From: an uncultured Verrucomicrobiae bacterium
GTDB taxonomy: Bacteria > Verrucomicrobiota > Verrucomicrobiia > Verrucomicrobiales > Akkermansiaceae
DNA length: 8,735 nt
Assembly: GCA_937957985.1 (NCBI GenBank)
Contig: CALGOH010000235.1
Location: 1-8,735 of the forward strand
Reading direction: 5' to 3'
Shown here: positions 1-6,555 of the stretch, piece after piece
How the letters are laid out: each line of letters begins with the position of its first letter
Position numbering within the stretch: the first letter of the stretch is position 1
Translations under genes and position numbers: made by a program
The notes under the pieces: model-generated
Told to the model about the DNA's origin: nothing
Database searches by the model: none
The model's input: the letters and a program-made list of their open reading frames with translations, nothing else

Positions 1-2474
1 CCTTTTCGGGTCTCTACAACCGCCAGCCCGTCGTGCGCGGTCTCCTCGATTTCGACGCGGTAGCCGTCGGGTGGACGCAGGCGCAGCGTCCCCCCGGCGA
101 GGGAGGTGATCGTCAGCGCACCCGGTTCGCCCTTCTTCCAACTGCCGCTGACACGGAAGGCGCCGCGGGTGCGGATGGAGAAGTTGGCATCCCAATCGCG
201 GGGCCACGCCTGAAAGGGTAGGAGGATGGGGTCGCCGCCGGGCTCGGCGGCCAGCGAGGCACAAAGGGCCAATTGCAGGCATTGCACCATCACGCCGTGG
301 CTCTGCACGGTGGTTCCCGGCACGATGCCGGCGCTTTCGCGGGGACTGAACCCGTTCTCGTGAAGGTAGGATGGCAGGACGAGCGCATACAGCACCCCGG
401 CCATGCGCTCGCGCTCGCCAAGGACCGCCGAGGCCAGGGGGCGGAGGTCGAGGTCGTCGAGATGCGCTCCCTCCTTCGGATCGCCTTTCCAGTTCATGTC
501 CAAGGTCGTCCGCGCAACCTCCGGCAGGTTTTTGTCGGGCGACTCCGGATTGGCCAGGTCCTGGAAGAAGCTCACCGGGAACAGCGTGTACGGGCTCGTT
601 TCCTTGTGACCCAGGGCATTGACCCAATATTCGTTCCCGTCCTTGGTTTCCGTTGGATATTCCGGCAGCTTCGCATAAAAATCCGTCCAGACCGCGCGAA
701 GATCCGCGTCGCAATCCAACTGTTCCGACGCGCGGATGGCGGCGGCGGTCACGGCGCGCATGCCCGCCACACAGTCCATCGTGTCGGTAGCGTGAATGAC
801 CAATTCCCAGAGATTCACGTCGTGAATGTGATAACGGCCGTCCTCGCCGAGCCTGACGAGCGGAAGATTGCGGAAGAACTCGGTGACGCCCTTCAGGACC
901 GGATACGCCCGGTTCCGCAGATAATTCTCGTCCATGTAATACTGATAGTACATCCACATCCGATAGGCGATCCGGGCATTGCTGCTCAGCAGATGCACGC
1001 AATGGCCCTGGGGCGGGTTGTCTTTCAGCGTGTACTGCCACCTGCCGTTGACGTGCTGCCCGCCCCCTTTCCAGTTCCATCGCGGCGCCCAGGGGTTGCC
1101 GGAGGCGGCATAGTCGAGGAAGGCTTCCGACGGGGGCCACGGCTTGCGAAAAAGCAGCAGATCCCGCATCTCGGCGGCGATGGCATTCGGCAGGAGGGCG
1201 TCGCCATCGAAGGGCATCGTCTCGCCAAAGAACAGGCCCTTCGATCCCCACTGCTTTTCCGCCGAATGGCGGGCGCGATCCCGCGCCTTCCAGTACAACT
1301 CGAAACAAGGCATCGCGAGCTCGGGATGATCGGTTCCCGGCACCGCGCCATAGATGCACGAGGTATTGTGCCACCAGTGCATCGCACCCCACGGGCGGAC
1401 ATCCCCATGGGTGGTCCACAGCATGCCATTGAATTTCGGCGGGAACGCGCCCCGCGAGGAGGAGGCCATGACATACCGGTAGAAATGATACATCTTCTCG
1501 ATGTGCGCGGCCTTCCCATCCGGGCTGGACAGCGTGATTTGCCCGCTTGGCCAGTATTCCTCCCACCACGCGGCGGACTCCCGGCGGAGTCCGTCGAAAC
1601 CGAGCGCCTCCGCGTCATCGAGCTGCTTCCGCACACCCGGCAGCAGCTCGGCCTCGCCGGCGAAGCTGGCAGCCCCGCCGATGAACACGGTGGCCTCCGG
1701 GTCTGACGGAAGTTCAAGGCGCATCGTCCGTTCGCCGGCGGTCGCTTTCCCCTCGGGCGAGGCGCGCAAAACCAGCATCGACTGGTTGCGGTAATTCCCC
1801 TCGCGGAACTGCTGGCGCAAAGCGAGGTCTGGTCCCGCATCGGGAAAGCTAGACAAGGCCAGATGATCGGCCTGCCGAACTTCGGGCGGGCGCAGCATGC
1901 GCAGCTCGATTGCTATGGCTCCTTCGGGATTCTCCCGCCGGTCCTGGACGTGAAGGGCGATCACGTCGCGCTTCATTCCGGCCACGGCCCTGATCGTTAC
2001 CTTTCCGGCCGAGATCGTCACCAGTCCGGTGCGCAGGTCGAGCGTCCGCTTGAACCCTTCGGCCGGCAGTGCCTTGCCATCGGCGTCCGGAAGGATGATG
2101 TCGATCATGCCGCATCCGCCGCAGTACTCGGTGTTGCGCTGGTAGAAACTGGTCGATTCCCCGTTCATGGGATAGACGTCCACGCGGTTGATCTGGAGAC
2201 AAACGCGATCGTCTTGCGTCCAGACCATGGTGCCCATCTGCCCGGTTCCGATCGGTAGTCCGTTGAATGAGGCAGGCATGGGTCCCTGTCTGGAGACGCT
2301 CCACCTCGGCTCGTGCCAGTTCCGCTCCACGGGATGATCCAGGAAAATAGTCATGGCATCCCCGCCCTTCGCGGTCGGCGTGGCTACGTCGGCCCGGGCG
2401 GCGCCACGCGCCGTTGAGGTCGCGACTAGCAGACTCATCACGCCGCGAATCAAGATCAGGGACTTCATTCTCAT
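1..2474 (-). CDS. Exported GH95-like six-hairpin glycosidase (DUF5703-like N-terminus), 3' end cut by window edge
   Basis: One open frame runs without a stop from ATG 2474 off the left edge, giving at least 824 residues. Residues 1 to about 27 look like a signal peptide (MRMKS, then a Leu/Val/Ile core, then Ala-rich). Next comes an N-terminal beta domain (about 40-290) with NGLPIGTGQMGTMVW, resembling the GH95 N-terminal signature W..ALPIGNG..GAMV. A WWEEYWPSG linker lies near 302, followed by a probable alpha/alpha barrel with MHWWHNTS at 365-372 where GH95 enzymes carry their N.N..MNYW region. The C-terminal beta domain (about 750-824) has AWPRDWDANFSIRTRGAFRV, matching the GH95 C-terminal pattern (LPALP..W..G...GLRARGGF.VDL.W). 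The canonical HRH.SHLYGL.PG motif is not apparent, so it is a divergent member and activity on fucose or galactose is unproven. It likely acts in the periplasm or at the surface. A second in-frame ATG lies at 2468; no clear ribosome site decides between them. It is divergent from the regulator at 2609. Confidence 0.85.
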   Translation of the reverse strand, partial: MRMKSLILIRGVMSLLVATSTARGAARADVATPTAKGGDAMTIFLDHPVERNWHEPRWSVSRQGPMPASFNGLPIGTGQMGTMVWTQDDRVCLQINRVDVYPMNGESTSFYQRNTEYCGGCGMIDIILPDADGKALPAEGFKRTLDLRTGLVTISAGKVTIRAVAGMKRDVIALHVQDRRENPEGAIAIELRMLRPPEVRQADHLALSSFPDAGPDLALRQQFREGNYRNQSMLVLRASPEGKATAGERTMRLELPSDPEATVFIGGAASFAGEAELLPGVRKQLDDAEALGFDGLRRESAAWWEEYWPSGQITLSSPDGKAAHIEKMYHFYRYVMASSSRGAFPPKFNGMLWTTHGDVRPWGAMHWWHNTSCIYGAVPGTDHPELAMPCFELYWKARDRARHSAEKQWGSKGLFFGETMPFDGDALLPNAIAAEMRDLLLFRKPWPPSEAFLDYAASGNPWAPRWNWKGGGQHVNGRWQYTLKDNPPQGHCVHLLSSNARIAYRMWMYYQYYMDENYLRNRAYPVLKGVTEFFRNLPLVRLGEDGRYHIHDVNLWELVIHATDTMDCVAGMRAVTAAAIRASEQLDCDADLRAVWTDFYAKLPEYPTETKDGNEYWVNALGHKETSPYTLFPVSFFQDLANPESPDKNLPEVARTTLDMNWKGDPKEGAHLDDLDLRPLASAVLGERERMAGVLYALVLPSYLHENGFSPRESAGIVPGTTVQSHGVMVQCLQLALCASLAAEPGGDPILLPFQAWPRDWDANFSIRTRGAFRVSGSWKKGEPGALTITSLAGGTLRLRPPDGYRVEIEETAHDGLAVVETRK

Positions 2475-2541
2475 CGCATGGTATTCTTATGACTTTCGAG
2501 GCGAAGTCTGGACCGGATCGTCCGGGCCGTCCACTGACACG

Positions 2542-2571
2542 CCTTCCCAAACTGGGACTTACATTTTTTCC
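2542..2571. promoter_or_regulatory. 30-bp putative operator/promoter element, copy 1 (divergent promoter region)
   Basis: This element begins CCTTCCCAAA, has a GGG centre, and ends CTTACATTT followed by a T/C-rich TTTCC. It matches positions 7687-7716 at 25 of 30 bases with no gap, while flanking sequence is not conserved. It contains the small inverted repeat CCCA-AAC-TGGG. It lies 67 bp upstream of the GH95-like start (2474, minus) and 37 bp upstream of the regulator start (2609, plus). It could be the binding site of the adjacent AraC-family regulator, which would give autoregulation plus control of the glycosidase. Function is inferred from position and conservation only. Confidence 0.5.
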
Positions 2572-2608
2572 TCTTTCCGCATTGACGCATGCCTGGCCGA
2601 CTGATGGC

Positions 2609-3814
2609 ATGGCCATGAAGATGAAATCGTCTCGCAATCGACCAAAGGCTTGGCGGATCGGCGTCGTCACGTTTTTGCGTCAGATGGATGCCCAGCAGGG
2701 TCTGGACGGCATGTATCGAGCGGGAGAAGGCGTCCCCAACCTTCAGATTCGGCTGTTCGACGAGGAAGTGGACGATTTTCGGGGGAAGGTGATCGAGCCG
2801 TTGAGCGAATGGAAGCCGCACGGACTGATCGTACGCATGAGCGATTTCGAGCGCCTGCGGACATTGCGCGAGCATTTCGCCCGCTTGCCCTTCGTGAGCA
2901 CGGTGGTGGCGCCGCCCGGACTGTCCGAAGTCTGGGTGGTCGGGAACCTCGTGGATACCCTCTCGACCTGCCGGGACTATTTTCACCGGTGTGGATTGTC
3001 GAACATCGCGCTTTTCTGCATCTACACGGAACTGGCGGAGTCCAACGTGATCGCGGGCTTCCGAAGGCTCGTCCCGGACGGTTCGGAATTGCTCCTTCCG
3101 CAAAAGCTCGTGGATGCCCGGAGCCCGGCGGAAAGGCGGAAGAGGCGAAAGATCATGACCGATGGATTGCGCGGGCTTCCCAAGCCCGTGGGCATCATGA
3201 CCTGCGAGAGCACATCCGCGCCCTTCGGTCTTCAGTGGTGTCACCGACTCAACCTGCGGGTACCGGAAGACGTTCAAATCATCGGCACGGACGCGGAGGA
3301 CCTGTGTTTCGGATGCGAGCCACGGCTGACCAGCTACGTCCCGCCCAACCGAAGCATCGGAGAGGAGGCATTGAAAACGATGATCCGCCTGCTGCGGGGC
3401 GAGCAGCCGCCTCCGATCGTCCGGGTCTCCGGCGGTGCCATCTTTCCGCGGGGTTCCACGGCCCTGCGGGATGTGGGCCACCGCGCCGTCGCCGGAGCGA
3501 TCGACCGGATGCAGGCGCATGCCGACCGCGGGCTGACCGCGGGGGATGTGACCCGGCTTTCAAAAGTGGGACGAAACACCTTCTACAAGCAATTTGGAGC
3601 CGTCACCGGCGACACGCCGGGGCGGTATCTGCGCAAAATGCGCATCGAAAAGGCCTGCCGGATGTTGCAGGAAACCGACGACACCGTGACGGCCATCGGC
3701 AAGGAATGTGGCTTCAAAAGTCTGGAGAGCTTCGTGAATTTCTTCCGCCGCCAAACGGGACAAACTCCGTCGGTCTATCGACAGAAAACGCGGGAATCGG
3801 GAAAGGCCAGATGA
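2609..3814 (+). CDS. XylR-like AraC-family transcriptional regulator with LacI-type sensor domain
   Basis: This is a 401-residue protein. Residues about 16-275 form a LacI/periplasmic-binding-like sensor: it opens WRIGVVTF, has a FDEEVDDF region, an RRKIMTDGLRGLPKPVGIMT segment, and LRVPEDVQIIGTDAED near 227 followed by LTSYVPPNRSIGEEALKTM, the typical end of such domains. Residues about 295-391 form an AraC double helix-turn-helix: RGLTAGDVTRLSKVGRNTFYKQF, then YLRKMRIEKACRML and VTAIGKECGFKSLESFVNFFRRQTGQTPSVYR. This domain order is that of E. coli XylR, which senses a sugar and activates catabolic genes; the ligand here is unknown. Start choice: the frame is open further upstream, but ATG 2609 (or 2615, 2621) places the start just before the conserved sensor, whereas earlier starts would cover the promoter and the divergent gene's start. 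No good Shine-Dalgarno is visible. A GH172 gene follows 190 bp downstream. Confidence 0.93.
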   Translation: MAMKMKSSRNRPKAWRIGVVTFLRQMDAQQGLDGMYRAGEGVPNLQIRLFDEEVDDFRGKVIEPLSEWKPHGLIVRMSDFERLRTLREHFARLPFVSTVVAPPGLSEVWVVGNLVDTLSTCRDYFHRCGLSNIALFCIYTELAESNVIAGFRRLVPDGSELLLPQKLVDARSPAERRKRRKIMTDGLRGLPKPVGIMTCESTSAPFGLQWCHRLNLRVPEDVQIIGTDAEDLCFGCEPRLTSYVPPNRSIGEEALKTMIRLLRGEQPPPIVRVSGGAIFPRGSTALRDVGHRAVAGAIDRMQAHADRGLTAGDVTRLSKVGRNTFYKQFGAVTGDTPGRYLRKMRIEKACRMLQETDDTVTAIGKECGFKSLESFVNFFRRQTGQTPSVYRQKTRESGKAR

Positions 3815-3833
3815 CCACCCGCCCGGGTGTGGT
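3814..3833 (+). terminator. Weak hairpin after the regulator gene
   Basis: ACCAC at 3814-3818 can pair with GTGGT at 3829-3833 around a GC-rich 10-nt loop, starting on the last base of the regulator stop codon. No T-tract follows. It may be a weak terminator or chance pairing in GC-rich DNA. Confidence 0.2.
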
Positions 3834-3923
3834 CGCAGAGCGGATGCCGCCCGGCCAACCGCTCCTATTCCCCCGGATCCACCGTCGATCGTCATAAGAC
3901 CCTTGGAGGTTTTCTGAATGTCC

Positions 3924-3948
3924 CCTTCAGGGTCATCTCTTACATGTC
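3924..3948. promoter_or_regulatory. Possible degenerate third copy of the shared element, upstream of the GH172 gene
   Basis: CCTTC at 3924 is followed 15 nt later by CTTACAT (3939-3945) and then TCC. The two good copies have CCTTC followed 16 nt later by CTTACAT and end in TTTCC or CTTCC. It ends 56 bp upstream of the chosen GH172 start (4005). The 10-mer GACTTTCGAG follows at once (3950-3959) and also occurs at 2491-2500 in the divergent promoter region. The match is partial and needs a one-base shift, so it is tentative. Confidence 0.25.
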
Positions 3949-4004
3949 CGACTTTCGAGATTGACGCGGATTTTGGCACTTCATTTTCTCCAAACCAACC
4001 CTCC

Positions 4005-5627
4005 ATGAGTGTTCTCGCCTTCCCGACACCGGCACCCGGCAAACCGATTCTCGGGCGAGTTCTTGCCATCGCCGGATTGCTGACGCTTGCATCCTTCGCC
4101 CGCTCCGAAGCGGTGAGCCTCGTTTCGATGCTGGAGGAAATGACGGACCGGAGCGTGATCGCACGCATGCCACAGCCCTCCTACCACTGCCTTCAGGCGA
4201 GCAGTTACAACCGTGCGCAGAAATCGCCCGACCAGCCGGGCTGGTTCGCCAACGAGGACTGGTCGCACTTCATCCGAAGCGAGGAAATCGACGGTCGCAC
4301 GGAATGGGTGATGATGGACGCCAGCGGCCCCGGAGCCGTGGTTCGCATCTGGATGCCACCATCGGTCCGCGACTCGACGATCGTCGGCACGGTCCGTGTG
4401 TATCTCGATCATGCCGTGAAGCCGACCCTTGAAATGACTGGCGAGGACTTTCTCAACGGCGGCCTCACCGGTCCGCCGCTGTCCGCGGTCCGTGCGATCG
4501 GGCGCAATCTCTATCTGCCCATCCCCTACGCGAAGCACTGCAAGATCACTTACGACCGCAATTTCTGGACGGATGGCAGGAAGCCCCATGACCGCGCGTT
4601 TTATCAGATCGACTACCGCAGCTACGCGGAGGGAACCCGGGTGGAGACCTTCAGCAAGGAGCGGCTCGCCGCTGCCGAGCCCGTCATCCGAAACGTCCAG
4701 GAACGGCTGCTACGGCCTGGAGCGTCGATCCCGGCGGCGGTCGCATCGCTCGATCCGGTTTCCCAAACGATCGGCCCGGGCGGAAGCCTGTCACTCCCGT
4801 TGCCGGACGGCCCGCGCGCGGTCGCCGGGATCACGCTGCAGCTCGATGCCGGGGACATGGCCGCGGCCCTACGATCCACCGTGGTTTCGATGTCCTTCGA
4901 TGGCGAAACCACCGTCAGGTGCCCCGTGGGCGACTTCTTCGGCACGGGTCCCGGCCTGCATCCGTGGCGCGGCTGGTATCAAACGGTGGCTGGGGACGGT
5001 TCGATGACGTGCTATTGGGTCATGCCCTATCAACGCTCCGGCATCATCGAAGTGACCAACCGGGGAAGTCGGGAAGTCAAAGTCAGCCTGCGCGATGTCG
5101 CGACCCGGTCGTGGACATGGGACGATCGCTCGTTGCTTTTCCACTCCAATTTCCGGCAGGTCCCCGACATTCCGTCGGAACCGAAATCCGATTTCAACTA
5201 CGTCGAAATCGCCGGGCAGGGGATCTATGTGGGCGACACCCTGTCGATCCGTCACCAGGGACACGGCTGGTGGGGCGAGGGGGACGAGCGGATATTCGTC
5301 GATGGCGAGCCGTTTCCCTCGCATGCCGGAACCGGTGCCGAGGATTACTACGGCTTTGCCCACGGCGGGGCCGGCGACATCTTCGAGGCCCCATTCCACG
5401 CCGTGCCGAAGTTTGACGGCAACCGCGGACCGGGTCTCGCGGTGTGCAACCGCACTCGCGCGCTCGACGCCATTCCTTTTTGGAAATCCCTCAAATTCGA
5501 TCTCGAGGTGAGCACCACGTTCCGCGACGTCGTCAAGATCGACCTGGCCGCGGCCACGCATTGGTATGCGAAACCCGGCGCTACGGACAACCTCTCGCCC
5601 GGGTTGAGCAAGCCGGGAAATGAATAA
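4005..5627 (+). CDS. Exported GH172 (DUF2961) family glycoside hydrolase
   Basis: This is a 540-residue protein. Residues 1 to about 36 form a signal peptide (hydrophobic core RVLAIAGLLTLASFA, then RSEA). The catalytic domain starts with YHCLQASSYNRAQKSP, then a WFANEDW segment and MMDASGPGAVVRIWMP, the DUF2961 N-terminal signature. Its core is GWWGEGDERIFVDGEPFPS followed by AGTGAEDYYGF. Glu425 (in GEGDE) and Glu446 (in GTGAED) are 21 residues apart, the same spacing I recall for the acid/base and nucleophile (E270/E291) of the bifidobacterial GH172 alpha-D-fructofuranosidase, so the enzyme should be active. Known GH172 members cleave D-fructofuranosides or D-arabinofuranosides with retention; the substrate here cannot be told from sequence. 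ATG 4005 is preferred over in-frame ATG 3918 because the earlier start would bury the signal peptide 29 residues inside. No Shine-Dalgarno is visible. It lies in the same direction as the regulator, probably with its own promoter. Confidence 0.9.
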   Translation: MSVLAFPTPAPGKPILGRVLAIAGLLTLASFARSEAVSLVSMLEEMTDRSVIARMPQPSYHCLQASSYNRAQKSPDQPGWFANEDWSHFIRSEEIDGRTEWVMMDASGPGAVVRIWMPPSVRDSTIVGTVRVYLDHAVKPTLEMTGEDFLNGGLTGPPLSAVRAIGRNLYLPIPYAKHCKITYDRNFWTDGRKPHDRAFYQIDYRSYAEGTRVETFSKERLAAAEPVIRNVQERLLRPGASIPAAVASLDPVSQTIGPGGSLSLPLPDGPRAVAGITLQLDAGDMAAALRSTVVSMSFDGETTVRCPVGDFFGTGPGLHPWRGWYQTVAGDGSMTCYWVMPYQRSGIIEVTNRGSREVKVSLRDVATRSWTWDDRSLLFHSNFRQVPDIPSEPKSDFNYVEIAGQGIYVGDTLSIRHQGHGWWGEGDERIFVDGEPFPSHAGTGAEDYYGFAHGGAGDIFEAPFHAVPKFDGNRGPGLAVCNRTRALDAIPFWKSLKFDLEVSTTFRDVVKIDLAAATHWYAKPGATDNLSPGLSKPGNE

Positions 5628-5650
5628 GGCGGGCCGTGGAGAGTTGGGAA

Positions 5651-5677
5651 CCAGGATGGACCGGATGAACAGGATCT
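5651..5677. repeat. Short degenerate tandem repeat (CAGGATG-like units)
   Basis: Three imperfect 9-10-nt units follow one another: CCAGGATGGA, CCGGATGAA, CAGGATCTC. Similar runs of CAGGATGAA-type units occur between genes in many environmental bacteria, as far as I know. Function is unknown. It sits just after the GH172 stop codon. Confidence 0.4.
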
Positions 5678-5696
5678 CTCAATATCCATTTTGAGA
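5677..5696. terminator. Stem-loop downstream of the GH172 gene
   Basis: TCTCAA (5677-5682) pairs perfectly with TTGAGA (5691-5696) around an 8-nt loop, about 50 bp after the GH172 stop codon. No T-tract follows, so it is at best a weak terminator. Confidence 0.3.
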
Positions 5697-5759
5697 CGAC
5701 CTGGGCGGAGGATCGTTCCGCGCCCCGGCTTTCAAATTCATCATCGCCATTCTTTGAAG

Positions 5760-5778
5760 CCATCCCATCAAGGGATGG
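5760..5778. terminator. Stem-loop in the convergent gap, possibly bidirectional terminator
   Basis: CCATCCC (5760-5766) pairs perfectly with GGGATGG (5772-5778) around a 5-nt loop. It lies 34 bp past the stop of the PEP-CTERM gene (minus) and 132 bp past the GH172 stop (plus), where transcripts converge. No U-rich tail is seen on either strand. Confidence 0.45.
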
Positions 5779-5812
5779 GAAGGGCAGGGGATCGTCCAGA
5801 AGCCGGACCGCA

Positions 5813-6514
5813 TCAAGCGATGCGCCTGCGGCGGAGCAGGGCGAGCAAGCCGAGACCTCCGAGCAGGGCGGCGGATGGTTCGGGGACCACGGTGAGGTCG
5901 AGCTGGGCGTCGGTCGAGTTGGCGGTCCATCCTCCACCTGAACTGCCGAAGCGCGAAGCCCGGAAACCGCCGCCCAAGGTCAGCGGATCGGTCTTGAGGC
6001 CGATGAACACGTACTGTCCATCCACCCAGTTGTTCTGCAGCCAGGTGGCGAAGGTGTCCTGGCCAGTCGCATCCAGTGATCGCTTGCCGACCGTGGTGTT
6101 GTCACCACCGAAGTCCGCCATCAACAACTGCGCCGTTGTTTGATAATCGGAGGCAAGGATGGTCGGTGCCGAAGACGTGCGAATGGCATGGGCATCAATG
6201 TTGAAGTCGGTGGGAGTTCCGGCGGTCGAAATCAGGGTGACGGAGAAGTCGGCGGAGGTGATCTGGGCGGGGTTGGCGACGCCGGTCATTTGGAAGACGA
6301 AAACCGAGTGCCCTTGGCTCGTGGAATATCTGCCGACATCGAGGACGTCGGCTTCAGCCACATCGCCGGTTCCGTTGTTGTTGGTGTCGCGGACGCGCCG
6401 GGCTTCCACGTCGTCGAGGAGGACCGTGGTCGCGGCATCCGCTGTGAGTCCGGTGAGAGTCGCTGCGCCGATGATGGCCAACGCCAGATGCTTGTTGTTG
6501 TTTCTTTTCATCAT
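5813..6514 (-). CDS. PEP-CTERM-anchored exported protein with jelly-roll-like head (paralog 1)
   Basis: This is a 233-residue protein. Residues 1 to about 27 form a signal peptide (MMKRNNNK, hydrophobic core, ending ADA-A). The mature protein starts with DTNNNGTGDVAE, a 12-residue stretch with the spacing of an EF-hand or thrombospondin-type-3 calcium loop (D.N.NG.....E). A beta-rich domain follows (HSVFVFQM, ITSADFSVTLI, FNIDAHAIR, LLMADFGGDNTTVG, QYVFIGLKTDP), resembling DNRLRE/CBM96-type jelly rolls, though I cannot assign a family. The C-terminus is VPEPSAALLGGLGLLALL plus an Arg cluster, a PEP-CTERM sorting signal: exosortase would cut it and pass the protein to the cell surface or matrix. 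An in-frame opening extends to 6703, but ATG 6514 (or 6511) is chosen because it starts the signal peptide. It lies 41 bp after paralog 2, so the two are probably one transcript. Its role is unknown, possibly matrix or glycan binding. Confidence 0.92.
   Translation of the reverse strand: MMKRNNNKHLALAIIGAATLTGLTADAATTVLLDDVEARRVRDTNNNGTGDVAEADVLDVGRYSTSQGHSVFVFQMTGVANPAQITSADFSVTLISTAGTPTDFNIDAHAIRTSSAPTILASDYQTTAQLLMADFGGDNTTVGKRSLDATGQDTFATWLQNNWVDGQYVFIGLKTDPLTLGGGFRASRFGSSGGGWTANSTDAQLDLTVVPEPSAALLGGLGLLALLRRRRIA
5903..6418. repeat. 516-bp intragenic direct repeat, copy A
   Basis: This segment aligns to 6976-7491 at a constant offset of 1073 bp with no gaps, roughly 88-90% identical by eye. 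It codes for the shared ~172-residue head of the two paralogs. Similarity stops abruptly at the signal peptides on one side and at the C-terminal tails on the other. Confidence 0.9.
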
Positions 6515-6555
6515 GATTCTCGGATTTGGATTGTGATGGTTGGTGAATTTTCCGG

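Noticed and set aside
273..1706. Long plus-strand open frame of 477 codons
   Set aside because: It lies antisense to the GH95-like gene, whose protein has clear family motifs. The translation is Arg/Pro/Gly-rich with no domain, as expected for a shadow frame in high-GC DNA.
2414..2608. Upstream extension of the regulator start to ATG 2414
   Set aside because: It would overlap the divergent gene's start and cover the conserved 30-bp element; the added residues are not part of the sensor domain.
2650..3897. 415-codon plus-strand frame overlapping the regulator
   Set aside because: It is a shifted frame over a well-supported AraC-family gene; its composition is that of a shadow frame.
3974..3988. 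Sigma-54-like TGGCAC-N5-TTTC and partial resemblance to the shared element
   Set aside because: The -12 GC is missing and the site ends only about 16 bp before the start codon, too close for a promoter.
3918..4004. Upstream start for the GH172 gene at ATG 3918
   Set aside because: It would place the signal peptide 29 residues inside the protein.
4869..5561. 230-codon minus-strand frame
   Set aside because: It is antisense to the catalytic region of the GH172 gene and has no domain.
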